Shown piece by piece: positions 43,586 through 52,889 of a DNA stretch of 64,000 bases (positions are counted from its first letter, which is position 1; each line of letters opens with the position of its first letter). Both the position numbers and the translations under genes were made by a program. The stretch is from Anaeromassilibacillus sp001305115 (lineage in GTDB: Bacteria; Bacillota; Clostridia; Oscillospirales; Acutalibacteraceae): assembly GCA_042854365.1 (NCBI GenBank), contig AP031437.1, positions 2,294,001 through 2,358,000 on the forward strand, read 5' to 3'. The notes under the pieces are model-generated. The model searched no databases and was not told where the DNA came from. It worked only from the letters and a program-made list of their open reading frames with translations.

Positions 43586-44962
43586 ATGGCAAAAAACGCG
43601 AATCATGAATTTTTTGAGATTACACCGGAGATTTTGGAGTTGACCGATCTCTGTAAAGCGCATAGTACCATCGACACCAGTCTTTATGCCAAATACGATG
43701 TAAAGCGCGGTCTTCGCGACATCAACGGCAAAGGTGTGTTGACCGGTCTGACCGAGATCTCTGACATTATTTCCTCAAAAGTGGTGGATGGCAAAACGGT
43801 TCCCTGCGAGGGCAAGCTCTACTATCGGGGAATCGATGTTGAAGAACTGGTGGCTGGATTCCTTCGCGAAAACCGCTTTGGTTTTGGGGAAACCATCTAC
43901 TTGCTTCTGTTCGGAGAACTGCCCAATGTACAGCAGTTGGACGAATTTAAGCAGATTATGAATAAATACCGTACATTGCCGACCAATTTCGTGCGTGACA
44001 TCATTATGAAAGCGCCTACATCCGACATGATGAACACACTGGCCCGCAGCGTACTAACTTTATATGCTTATGATGAAAAGGGCAACGATACGTCCCTGCC
44101 AAATGTATTGCGCCAGTGTATTGAACTGATTGCCCTGTTCCCACAGTTGGCCGTATATGGCTATCAGGCATACTACCGGGAGTTGCATCCTTCTAACAGT
44201 TTCTTTATTCACGCTCCTCAGCCAGAGCTTTCCATCGCAGAAAATATCCTGTATATGTTGCGATTGGATCACAAGTATTCCGATTTGGAAGCCCGGATTC
44301 TCGACCTGGCGCTGGTGTTACACGCGGAGCACGGCGGTGGCAATAACTCTAGCTTTACAACACATGTGGTCGCTTCCTCTGGCACGGATACTTATTCGGT
44401 GATTGCGGCAGCCTTAGGCTCTTTAAAGGGGCCAAAGCACGGTGGTGCAAACATTAAGGTTGTAAAGATGTTCGAAGATATGAAGAAAAATATCAAAGAC
44501 TGGACCGATGAAGATGAGATTCGCAGCTATCTGCATGCTTTGCTCAATAAGCAGGTATTCGACAAAGCTGGATTGATCTATGGTATGGGTCATGCGGTAT
44601 ATTCGATCTCTGATCCACGTGCTAATATATTTAAGAAGTTTGTCAAAAAGCTTTCTGAAGAAAAGGGGCTCTCGGATGAGTATGGACTGTATTCCCGCGT
44701 AGAGCGCCTTGCACCAATCGTTATTGGAGAAGAGCGCAAAACTTACAAGGGTGTCAGCGCTAACATCGACTTCTATAGCGGTTTTGTTTATCATATGTTG
44801 GGGTTGCCTTCTGAGCTGTTCACGCCTGTTTTTGCAATGGCACGTATCGCAGGTTGGAGCGCACACCTCTTGGAAGAACAGATCAATGTTGGTAAGATCA
44901 TTCGTCCTGCATATATGAGCATCTCTGCACATCGCAATTACATTCCATTGGAGGAACGATAA
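43586..44962 (+). CDS. Citrate synthase
   Basis: This 458-residue enzyme starts behind AAAAGGGGA. The catalytic residues lie in LHAEHGGGNNSSFTTHV (first His), KGPKHGGANIKVV, and GMGHAVYSISDPRA (second His). The extended N-terminus (about 80 residues) and the length match the long bacterial form found in Clostridia. It condenses oxaloacetate and acetyl-CoA to citrate, feeding aconitase and isocitrate dehydrogenase at 24542-27714, although it is not in the same operon. A methylcitrate synthase role cannot be excluded from sequence alone. Confidence 0.94.
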   Translation: MAKNANHEFFEITPEILELTDLCKAHSTIDTSLYAKYDVKRGLRDINGKGVLTGLTEISDIISSKVVDGKTVPCEGKLYYRGIDVEELVAGFLRENRFGFGETIYLLLFGELPNVQQLDEFKQIMNKYRTLPTNFVRDIIMKAPTSDMMNTLARSVLTLYAYDEKGNDTSLPNVLRQCIELIALFPQLAVYGYQAYYRELHPSNSFFIHAPQPELSIAENILYMLRLDHKYSDLEARILDLALVLHAEHGGGNNSSFTTHVVASSGTDTYSVIAAALGSLKGPKHGGANIKVVKMFEDMKKNIKDWTDEDEIRSYLHALLNKQVFDKAGLIYGMGHAVYSISDPRANIFKKFVKKLSEEKGLSDEYGLYSRVERLAPIVIGEERKTYKGVSANIDFYSGFVYHMLGLPSELFTPVFAMARIAGWSAHLLEEQINVGKIIRPAYMSISAHRNYIPLEER

Positions 44963-44992
44963 TCTACCACTTCATATGCAATATTGGGAAAC

Positions 44993-45030
44993 AAAAATGC
45001 AGCATGGATCATTGACCATGCTGCATTTTT
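44993..45030. terminator. Bidirectional terminator between citrate synthase and the Crp/Fnr gene
   Basis: Arms AAAAATGCAGCATGG and CCATGCTGCATTTTT are perfect, with T-runs in both directions. The stop codon of the leftward Crp/Fnr gene touches the hairpin. Confidence 0.93.
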
Positions 45031-45700
45031 ATTTATCTCGGGAAGCAAAAGCAAACCTTTTTAATGCTTCCCTATCCAAGATACCAATTTCACGGTAACG
45101 TGTGGCAATCCAGCCTCGCCTTACAAAATCTCCCAAAGTTTTGCTTACCGTCACCCGGGACGCCCCTGCTAAACCAGCCAGTTCTTCGTGAGTACAGTGT
45201 ACCGCACGCCGCTCCTGCATCGCCGCCAAATTCAAAAGCAACTGGGCAATCCGCTGATCGGCCTGCAGAAAGGTCATATGGTCCACTTGTGCGGAAAGCA
45301 TCCGCACCGTACGCGCAAGGTATTCGAGCAGATCCATCGCCAAAACCGGTTTCTCTTGAAAATATTTCATCAAATTTGGACGGTCAACCGCGATAATCTC
45401 CGAACGAGTTAGAGTTCGCGCGGACGACATCCGCGGAAGGCGATCCAAAAAGGCAGCCTCTCCAAAGAGCTTTCCTCCTTCTAAAATCGTCAACGTCTTT
45501 TCCATCCCATTTTCAGAGGTCAAGAAAATCTTTACCCGTCCTTCTTTCAGGTAATACAGACAATCGGCCCTCTCTCCCTGTAAGTAGACCATCTCTCCCT
45601 TGGCATACGTCCGTGGAACCTGGATGGTTTCAAAGATATTCCAAATTTCTTTTTTTAAATCCAATCCCTGCGAATCCAAAAAGTAGTCGGAGCCTTCCAC
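45029..45700 (-). CDS. Crp/Fnr-family transcriptional regulator
   Basis: This 223-residue protein starts at GTG 45700 with AAGGGA upstream. The N-terminal cyclic-nucleotide-binding-like beta roll (about 25-120) includes LQGERADCLYYLKEGRVKIF and GKLFGEAAFLD. A long helix is followed by a C-terminal helix-turn-helix (EELAGLAGASRVTVSKTLGDFVRRG). There is no cysteine cluster as in Fnr, so the effector is not an N-terminal iron-sulfur centre of that type. A palindrome at 45825-45844 in the divergent promoter region is a candidate site. The target might be the large glycosidase gene next to it; this is inference. Confidence 0.9.
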   Translation of the reverse strand: MEGSDYFLDSQGLDLKKEIWNIFETIQVPRTYAKGEMVYLQGERADCLYYLKEGRVKIFLTSENGMEKTLTILEGGKLFGEAAFLDRLPRMSSARTLTRSEIIAVDRPNLMKYFQEKPVLAMDLLEYLARTVRMLSAQVDHMTFLQADQRIAQLLLNLAAMQERRAVHCTHEELAGLAGASRVTVSKTLGDFVRRGWIATRYREIGILDREALKRFAFASRDK

Positions 45701-45819
45701 AATATCCCTTCTTTCTTTTCCATTGTATCACCCAAGGCAGTTCCCCGCAACGAAAACTTTTAGCAATAAAATCAGTCAATATAATGGAAAATTTTTAGAG
45801 AATCGTTCTAAAAGCCTCA

Positions 45820-45851
45820 TTGAAAATCACATTATTTTGTGATTATATTAT
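45820..45851 (+). promoter_or_regulatory. Promoter with palindrome upstream of the giant glycosidase
   Basis: TTGAAA (45820-45825) is followed after 17 bases by TTATAT (45843-45848), with TATTAT as an alternative. Between and overlapping them lies a perfect palindrome AATCACA-N6-TGTGATT (45825-45844), containing the TGTGA half-site word typical of Crp-type proteins although in inverted order. It sits in the 290-base gap shared with the divergent Crp/Fnr gene. Confidence 0.6.
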
Positions 45852-45990
45852 ACATAAAAGATCGCGTATTATTTCCATCACTTTAATCATGTGGAGGAAT
45901 ACAAACGAAATCTATATCAGGCGAAAGGAGGGGTGTATAGCATCGGGTTAGACACGATCATCTATTGGAAAAGGAGGAAGTTGTACAAGT

Positions 45991-48900
45991 ATGAAAAAGA
46001 AAATCACAGCACTTTTCCTGGCATTATCTATGGTGCTGACTGGCTTTGGACTCGTGCCTGCCTCTGCCTTCTCAGCAGGAGAAAACATTGCACAAAATAA
46101 GCCGGCAACTACCAGCCGTGCAGACCGTTACAATGCCGACATGACCCCGGCGATGGCCGTCGATGGCGACCCTTCTACACGATGGGCAACGGGAGCTTAT
46201 CTTCCAGAACGGCACGGCCCCACGGACGAAAACTGGATCTGTGTGGATCTCGGCGTTGTTTATGATCTTTCACGTGTGGTGCTGAACTGGGAAGCTGCCT
46301 ATGCCACAAGCTATGACATTCAGGTTTCCAACGATTATACCACATTTACCACCATCTACAGCGGCTCTGCAGATAAGGCCTCTGTTCAGTCCATTGAGGT
46401 TTCTGGCTCGGGACGGTACATTCGAATGTATGCAAACTCTGTATTCCGTGCAGACTACGGCACCTCTCTTTATGAGTTTGAAGTATATGGTACACCTACA
46501 TCCGATCAACCAGTCACAACCGACACTGTACAGATCCACATTGCAGGTTCGGACAATGGCTGGAGTATCTGTTCGACCGGTACTTGGGCTCCAAAAGGCG
46601 GTAAAACCCAAATCCGCTTTATGCCGCTCGATAACTGTACATTGCAATCTGTTTTAGTAAATGGGGAAGACATGCAAAGCCAGGTGCAACCAGATGGAAC
46701 CTTGATCTGCCAGGCCGATGAAGACTTGGAAATCATTCCCACATACTCCCGTATTCCCTCCGCACATTTCGAAGCAGAGGATGCAAAGGTTGTCGACGGC
46801 AATGACGAGACAATCTCTGGCACGATTGTTCAGGATGAAGCAGCCAGTGGCGGTGCCTACATGGGAAGTACGGGCGGAAAGGGATTCATCTTGGAAAGCA
46901 CTGTCATGGCGAACCGTATTTCTGTCGCCTACGCCTCTCCAAATACCGGTACGATCCTTGTATACTTGCTTCAAGAAGATGACTCCTATGTCAATATTGG
47001 AGCCATCAACTTTTCTACGACGCAAGGCTGGTATATGGATTCCCTGAAGATTGCAAGTTCCGACGCCCTGTATATCCCCGAGGGGTCCACCATAAAACTG
47101 GTTCCGCAGGTAGATGTCAATCTTGATTACTTTACATTATCGTATGGACAGCTTTATCCGGAGGAAAGCGTTGGGAAAGACACCGTACTTGCAAAAAATG
47201 CGTACCTCAGCGGTGCTTCCCCCACTAAGGATATCATGTCCACCGCTGGTACAGCGGTAAAATTGGATCATTCGGGACAATCCGTCTCCTTCACAGTACC
47301 AGAGGACATTGGCGAAATCAATGTGTACAATTTGAAGTATCGTGCAGAGGCAGATACCTCTATCTTGCTAACCGTTGGAGATTCTCCTGCACAGACGGTC
47401 GTTCTCCCTGCAACGCGTCCTCATTACTATGAAAGTTTTGGAGAAAAGGAGATTCCCATTCAATCTGGAGAAACCATTACAGTCGCCCTTGCGGAGAACA
47501 ACGAATTGTATTTGGACAGCATATCGTTTCGCTATGCTGAACCGATCGATCGCTTTGTTGTAGATCATTTACCATCTGCTGGCGAACGTATAGAGGTCCC
47601 TATGAACGGGATCTGGGAATGTACTAGTTCTACTTTCAGTGCTGGCGATCCCGTGCCGCAGGCAATTCCTGAAAAATTCGACAACTCCATTCCTGTGCCG
47701 GGGTTCTGGGATCAGGCCAGCATTGCCATGCCCAACTATGTCACATCTGCATTGTGGTACCGCACAACCCTCACTTTGCCAGAGAAGCCGGCAGACAACG
47801 CGATCCTACACATCGGAAAAGCCTACTATGGGCGTTATGTGTTCGTCAATGGACAATATGCGGGGGACTATCCCTATAACTTTACGTCGTCCAACACGGA
47901 CATCACATCCTACCTACATGCCGGAGAAAACGAGATTGTTATCATGTTGGGAAACTATAACCAACAAAAAAATGATCCCGACTGCCCTGCACATGTTGGC
48001 ACCGATGGCGAGCGCAATTCGTTCTATTCTGGTATGATCGACGGTGTCTCCCTCATCTTAAATGCCGATCCGGTTGTGACAGCTTTGCAAACAGCGCCCA
48101 ATCTGGAAACAGGTTCGATTCAAACCCGCACTACTCTAGAAAACAAGTCTGATATGGATGTTACAACAGATGTCACCTTCCGAATTTACGAATTGGGTAT
48201 CTTCCAAAATGGAACGCCCACCCAAGACCAACGACTCGTTGCATCTTATGTAGAACCAGATGTCACAGTACCAGCAAACAGCCGTATAAAATTGGATGTC
48301 GATGCTATTTATATTGAGGATTGCACAGAAGAGAAATACTGGGCACCGAACAATCCATATCTATACAAAATTGAAGTTCAGACATCTGGAGACACATATT
48401 CGGATCGTTTTGGTATGCGCACCTTCTTCTTTGATCCAGATACGAAACTCCCCATGCTCAACGGTGAGGTCCACTATCTGAATGGTACAAATATCGCTAT
48501 GAACCGCTTCTATGAAGACCCGCTTCGTGCAGATCATCCATTTGACCCTGAGTGGGCACGTGCGATTTATCGGGAGTTTAAGGACATGCATTGGGACTCA
48601 TTCCGCTTCCACAACGGCTTTGCTCCAGACATCTGGTATGATATTGCCGATGAAGAGGGCCTCATGATTATGGACGAATTTGCCGTCTTTGGCGGCTGCT
48701 CCGACGGCTGTACTGTGGAAACCCTTAAACCGGAAATGTACGCCTGGATGGATGAGCGTTGTAACAACCCTTCTTTGATTATTTGGGATATTCAGAACGA
48801 GGTTACAAACAATTCGCTCTTTGGTGAAACCATTCAGTCCGTACGCGATTATGACATTCAAAACCGTCCCTGGGATAACGGTTGGTCGGACCCGCAAAGC

Positions 48901-51822
48901 GATACAGATACTTGTGAATGCCATCCGTACCTGTTTTTGAACAATTCTTTTACACTCTCCGATCTGAATACTTTCCCCAATACGGAAATGAAGAGCAGTA
49001 ATCAGGATTCCTGGGGTAATGAGAACCCCAAGATTTTAAATGAATACGGCTGGCTGTGGCTGGACCGCTACGGCGACCCTACCTCTTTGACTGGAGGATA
49101 TTACGAAAAATGGATGCCCAATGCCACACGTGAAGAACGATTGGCGTTCTATGCAAAGGCCCTGGCACAGACAACAGAATTTTGGCGTGAAGGCCGGCAT
49201 TATATGGGAATCATGCAGTTCACGGGTCTTAATTATTCCAAACCGAATGCTGGTGGTGCAACAAGCGACATTCTTATGCCGGACCTTACCATTCCTACTG
49301 TCCGCCCCTGCATCAAAGAAGCCTTCCGAAATGCATTCGCTCCGGTCGGTATTATTATTAAGGACTGGTCAGAAACGGTACGGCCTGGCGCCGTCAAGGA
49401 GGTCCCTGTTACGATCATCAATGATCTCAATGAGGATTTGCAGTCCCTGGAAGTCACTCTTACAGTCACAAAGGATGGCAAAGAGATCTTCCACGAAACC
49501 AAATCCTATGATGTAAAAGCAGCAGGCGATGTGGATGGAAATGACCGGCAGGTACAAACCTTTACCGTCCATGTCCCGCGCTCTACCTCTGGGGAATATT
49601 CGATCGTCGCTTCCTACTCTCGCAATGGCGAGACCGTCTCTAGCAACCGTACTTGGGCCGTAGATAACACACCCATGAGTATCGCTGAAGGCAAGAATGC
49701 CTTTGCCAACCTTGAAGAAGAGGATTATCCGGCTAAAAATGTAACCGACGGCAACAGCACCACCCGTTGGAGTTCCTATATCGAAGGGTCCTCTGCGGAA
49801 GAACTAGACAACGCTTGGATTACAATCGATCTCGGAGAATCCTATCACATCAATAAAGTCCGCCTCGCTTGGGAAGCGGCATATGGAAAGGAATACCTCA
49901 TTCAAACCTCAGACGATAATATTACCTATACAACCATCTATTCTGGTACTGCGTCTGGCGAAGGGGAACAAACTTTTGCAGTAGAAGGAACGGGACGATA
50001 CCTTCGAATGCAGGGAGTTAAACGCGGAACCTCATTTGGGTACTCCCTCTACAGTTTTGATGCTTGGGGAGAACTTGTCCTTGCTCCTAAATACGCGGTT
50101 TCGATTGATGATGTATTGGGTGGGACAGCAACTGTGTCCGTTGATAAATCAGAGGCGAAAGAAAATGAAACGGTATCCATCTCTATCTCCGATCTGGAAG
50201 CGGGTAAACAAATTGACTCCGTAACCGTTGTTGACGAAGATGGTTTTGAGGTAGAGGTTAGCCAGCAGTCAGATAATACATACATCTTCACCATGCCCCC
50301 CTGCGCAGTAAACATACACGTATGTTTGACGGCCGCAGAGCCGCAGTTGTTGACCGTACAGTGGAGCAGCAATGCAGCGGTGGAAGTGGAAGGAAATGCA
50401 GATGTGGTGATCTCCACGGATGCAATCTACGGCGCGAAAGTGATGCCGGGCGAAGAGCTGACCTTTACCTTCACCCCGACGGACGGCGCGTTCGCCAGTG
50501 CACAGCTCAACGGAGAGGACATCCCGTTTGAACCAAACGGCTTTACGTACACCTACACGATGCCGAATGAGAATGCAAGACTGCGCTTTACCTTTACGAA
50601 GGTGGACAAGGACATCTTGAAGATTGTCCTAGATGAGGCGAACAACGTAACGCAGGAGGACATCGACCGCCTGGTACCGGAAGTGCGGGAACTCTTTGTG
50701 AATGCCCGGACCAACGCACAGGAGGTCTACGACGATCCGACTGCAACCCAGGAAGAGGTCAACAAGGCCTGGGACGAGCTGCTAAAAGCGATGCACCTGT
50801 TGGAGTTCGAGGAAGGCGACAAGGAAGTGCTGCTGCCGTTGATTGAAATCGCAGAGCAGTTGGCGGAGAAGTTGGATGCATTCAAGCCGAGCAGCACGGA
50901 GGGCTTCGAGGAAGCGCTGAAAGAGGCAAAGAACGTCTATGCGGAAGAGAACCCGCTGAAGGCGGAAGTGGACAAGGCATATGAGAACTTGCAGAAGGCG
51001 ATTGAAAATCTGAAATACCGTGCAGACCTGTCGGTGCTCCAGACCGTGGTCGATGAAGCAAGGAGTCTGGATATGGACAGCTATATCCAGGACGAGGCAT
51101 TCCAGACCTTTAATGGAGTGCTGGAAGATGCAGAGACGATGCTTGGGAATCCGGAAGCTGGACAGGAAGAAGTGGATGCAATGGCGAAGAAGCTTGCGGA
51201 AGCAATGGCATCCCTGCGGAAGATCCCGAGCAGAGAAGAATTGCAGAAGCTCATCGAAGAGACAGAAGCGATCGACTTGAACGGCTATACGGACCGCAGT
51301 GTGGCAAACCTGGAGGCAGCGCTACAGGTAGCAAAGGCAGTCGCCGGGGATGAAACCGTGGACAACCAGACAATCGCAAAGGTATATGTAAACCTGGAAG
51401 CAGCTGTAGCAGGTTTGGAGAAGACGGAGACGCCAAAGCCCAACCCGAAGCCGGACAACAAGGGAGGAAAGGGAAGCAGTTCTGTGAATGCCTCCAACTC
51501 CTATGGAGCGGCAGGCGTCGTTTCTGCGGCACAGAACGTCTCGACCCAGAAGGCGCATGTGATGAGTGACACGACAGTGAACTTCACGCTCAAGAGAGGC
51601 AGCGCATACTGTTTCAAGATGACGGTGGTAAATGGAAACAACCAGACGCCGGGCTTTACGGTAGGCAACGGCAGCGTTCTCAAGACGCAGTTTGTGGCGA
51701 AGGTTGGGAACGATTACTACTACAGAATCTATGCAACCGGCACACCGGGCCAGAGTACGGGCATCTACACGGCCCTGCCGGGTCAGAATGCAGTGAAACA
51801 CTGCACGGTGACCATTGGTTGA
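45991..51822 (+). CDS. Giant secreted GH2-family glycosidase with discoidin and FIVAR modules
   Basis: The protein has 1943 residues. A signal peptide (MKKKITALFLALSMVLTG, cleavage near ASAFSA) is followed by an F5/8-type discoidin domain (about 30-165), a carbohydrate-binding-like region (about 260-400) and a GH2 sugar-binding domain with FWDQASIAMPNYVTSALWYR. A GH2 immunoglobulin-like domain and TIM barrel come next: the acid/base is Glu937 in WDIQNEV and the nucleophile is probably Glu1018 in ILNEYGW. After the barrel come a second discoidin domain (about 1235-1362), beta repeats, three or four helical FIVAR-type repeats (about 1535-1810) and a C-terminal domain (about 1845-1943). It likely attacks host or plant glycans outside the cell; galactosidase, mannosidase or glucuronidase specificity cannot be read. 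No LPXTG motif is present. Codon use changes near residue 1455. Confidence 0.92.
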   Translation: MKKKITALFLALSMVLTGFGLVPASAFSAGENIAQNKPATTSRADRYNADMTPAMAVDGDPSTRWATGAYLPERHGPTDENWICVDLGVVYDLSRVVLNWEAAYATSYDIQVSNDYTTFTTIYSGSADKASVQSIEVSGSGRYIRMYANSVFRADYGTSLYEFEVYGTPTSDQPVTTDTVQIHIAGSDNGWSICSTGTWAPKGGKTQIRFMPLDNCTLQSVLVNGEDMQSQVQPDGTLICQADEDLEIIPTYSRIPSAHFEAEDAKVVDGNDETISGTIVQDEAASGGAYMGSTGGKGFILESTVMANRISVAYASPNTGTILVYLLQEDDSYVNIGAINFSTTQGWYMDSLKIASSDALYIPEGSTIKLVPQVDVNLDYFTLSYGQLYPEESVGKDTVLAKNAYLSGASPTKDIMSTAGTAVKLDHSGQSVSFTVPEDIGEINVYNLKYRAEADTSILLTVGDSPAQTVVLPATRPHYYESFGEKEIPIQSGETITVALAENNELYLDSISFRYAEPIDRFVVDHLPSAGERIEVPMNGIWECTSSTFSAGDPVPQAIPEKFDNSIPVPGFWDQASIAMPNYVTSALWYRTTLTLPEKPADNAILHIGKAYYGRYVFVNGQYAGDYPYNFTSSNTDITSYLHAGENEIVIMLGNYNQQKNDPDCPAHVGTDGERNSFYSGMIDGVSLILNADPVVTALQTAPNLETGSIQTRTTLENKSDMDVTTDVTFRIYELGIFQNGTPTQDQRLVASYVEPDVTVPANSRIKLDVDAIYIEDCTEEKYWAPNNPYLYKIEVQTSGDTYSDRFGMRTFFFDPDTKLPMLNGEVHYLNGTNIAMNRFYEDPLRADHPFDPEWARAIYREFKDMHWDSFRFHNGFAPDIWYDIADEEGLMIMDEFAVFGGCSDGCTVETLKPEMYAWMDERCNNPSLIIWDIQNEVTNNSLFGETIQSVRDYDIQNRPWDNGWSDPQSDTDTCECHPYLFLNNSFTLSDLNTFPNTEMKSSNQDSWGNENPKILNEYGWLWLDRYGDPTSLTGGYYEKWMPNATREERLAFYAKALAQTTEFWREGRHYMGIMQFTGLNYSKPNAGGATSDILMPDLTIPTVRPCIKEAFRNAFAPVGIIIKDWSETVRPGAVKEVPVTIINDLNEDLQSLEVTLTVTKDGKEIFHETKSYDVKAAGDVDGNDRQVQTFTVHVPRSTSGEYSIVASYSRNGETVSSNRTWAVDNTPMSIAEGKNAFANLEEEDYPAKNVTDGNSTTRWSSYIEGSSAEELDNAWITIDLGESYHINKVRLAWEAAYGKEYLIQTSDDNITYTTIYSGTASGEGEQTFAVEGTGRYLRMQGVKRGTSFGYSLYSFDAWGELVLAPKYAVSIDDVLGGTATVSVDKSEAKENETVSISISDLEAGKQIDSVTVVDEDGFEVEVSQQSDNTYIFTMPPCAVNIHVCLTAAEPQLLTVQWSSNAAVEVEGNADVVISTDAIYGAKVMPGEELTFTFTPTDGAFASAQLNGEDIPFEPNGFTYTYTMPNENARLRFTFTKVDKDILKIVLDEANNVTQEDIDRLVPEVRELFVNARTNAQEVYDDPTATQEEVNKAWDELLKAMHLLEFEEGDKEVLLPLIEIAEQLAEKLDAFKPSSTEGFEEALKEAKNVYAEENPLKAEVDKAYENLQKAIENLKYRADLSVLQTVVDEARSLDMDSYIQDEAFQTFNGVLEDAETMLGNPEAGQEEVDAMAKKLAEAMASLRKIPSREELQKLIEETEAIDLNGYTDRSVANLEAALQVAKAVAGDETVDNQTIAKVYVNLEAAVAGLEKTETPKPNPKPDNKGGKGSSSVNASNSYGAAGVVSAAQNVSTQKAHVMSDTTVNFTLKRGSAYCFKMTVVNGNNQTPGFTVGNGSVLKTQFVAKVGNDYYYRIYATGTPGQSTGIYTALPGQNAVKHCTVTIG

Positions 51823-52363
51823 TGTCGGATACTTGTGAAAGACATAAGTGATTCGATCAAGCAACCACTGCTGGAAGAGAGCCTGCGTAGGAACGCCATA
51901 GGCGCGAAAGGCGCTGTGCGTCTACCGGGCTAGGGTAGGGGGGCTTTACACGACCCTGCCGGGGCAGAAAAGCCACCAAACACTACGCAGTAACCATTGG
52001 TTGAATCACGGATACTTGCGAAGGGCATAAGGCATTCGATCCAGCAACCGCTGATGGAAGAAAGCCAGCGTAGGAACGCCATAGGCGCAAAAGACGCTGT
52101 GCGTCCACCGGGCCAGAGCACGGGCGTCTACACGACCCTACCAGGGCAGAATGCAGTGAAACACTGCACGGTGACCATTGGTTGAATGCCGGATACCAGC
52201 GAAGGGCATAAGCCATTCGATCCAGCAACCAATAGTAAAGAGTTTCGTAGGCAATACCCTAGGCGCGAAAGGCGCTGTGCGCCCACCGGGCCAATGTACA
52301 GGTGTTTACACGACACTACCGGGTCAGAATGCAGTGAAACACTGCACGGTGACCATTGGTTGA
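51747..52363 (+). repeat. Tandem copies of the glycosidase 3' end
   Basis: The last 75 coding bases of the giant gene, ending ACCATTGGTTGA at 51811, recur downstream with ACCATTGG at 51993, 52174 and 52352, spacings of 182, 181 and 178. Each extra unit consists of about 105 bases equivalent to the first stretch after the stop codon plus the 75-base tail. The first downstream copy is degenerate, with an internal TAG. The next two are nearly identical to the gene and still encode TGVYTTLPGQNAVKHCTVTIG followed by a stop. After the last copy, 52364-52508 shows no gene and leads to an IS-like element. Confidence 0.9.
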
Positions 52364-52583
52364 ATGCCGGGAAGTTTCGGAAGGTATGCAAGTTTTCGCG
52401 TTCAACCAAGTGTTCAGTGATTCATGTGGTTCGAAATCTCTTGTAAGTGTTCTATATAATTCATCACATCAGCAAAATAAAAAGAACCCCCGTCCAGCTT
52501 TTGAACAGGTCCCGTAAAAACGGAGAATAGACAAAAAGCCCCCTGATGTAGGAAAATGAAATACTACATCAGGGGGTATTATC

Positions 52584-52889
52584 ATGTCAAAAAAGAAATG
52601 GACAAACATCAAAATTCTCGGGGCAGAGATCAACACAATGCGCGAAGCAGGGAAATCCAGACAAGAAATAGCGGACTATTTCGGCCTTGATAAAGTTCAA
52701 ATTAAGAACGGGGTTCATCGATACAACAAAGAGGTAAAACGTACGTCATTCGGAATTGCGCCACGCCCAAAGGGGCGTCCGCGCAAAGACGGGCAACCAC
52801 CTCGGCAGAACGAAAAGAGCGAACTGGAACGGCTTCGCATGGAAAACAAGCGGTTGCAGGATTTTCTGCAATTCACAGAAAGGAAGTGA
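52584..52889 (+). CDS. IS3-type transposase OrfA (helix-turn-helix subunit)
   Basis: This 101-residue protein has a helix-turn-helix (MREAGKSRQEIADYFGL ... VQIKNGVHRYNKE) followed by a basic stretch RPKGRPRKDGQPPRQ and a leucine-zipper-like helix (LERLRMENKRLQDFLQF). This is the usual OrfA plan of IS3 elements, which binds the terminal repeats and makes a fusion with OrfB by frameshifting. The frame is intact and overlaps OrfB by 4 bases. Confidence 0.85.
   Translation: MSKKKWTNIKILGAEINTMREAGKSRQEIADYFGLDKVQIKNGVHRYNKEVKRTSFGIAPRPKGRPRKDGQPPRQNEKSELERLRMENKRLQDFLQFTERK

Noticed and set aside
51747..52363. Diversity-generating retroelement (variable repeat and template repeat)
   Set aside because: No reverse transcriptase or accessory gene is present, and the differences between copies are not adenine-biased as far as I can see by eye.
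51997..52363. Two overlapping 62-codon open frames in the tandem copies as genuine small genes
   Set aside because: Only the C-terminal tail is protein-like. The upstream halves correspond to the non-coding 3' flank and no good ribosome sites precede them.
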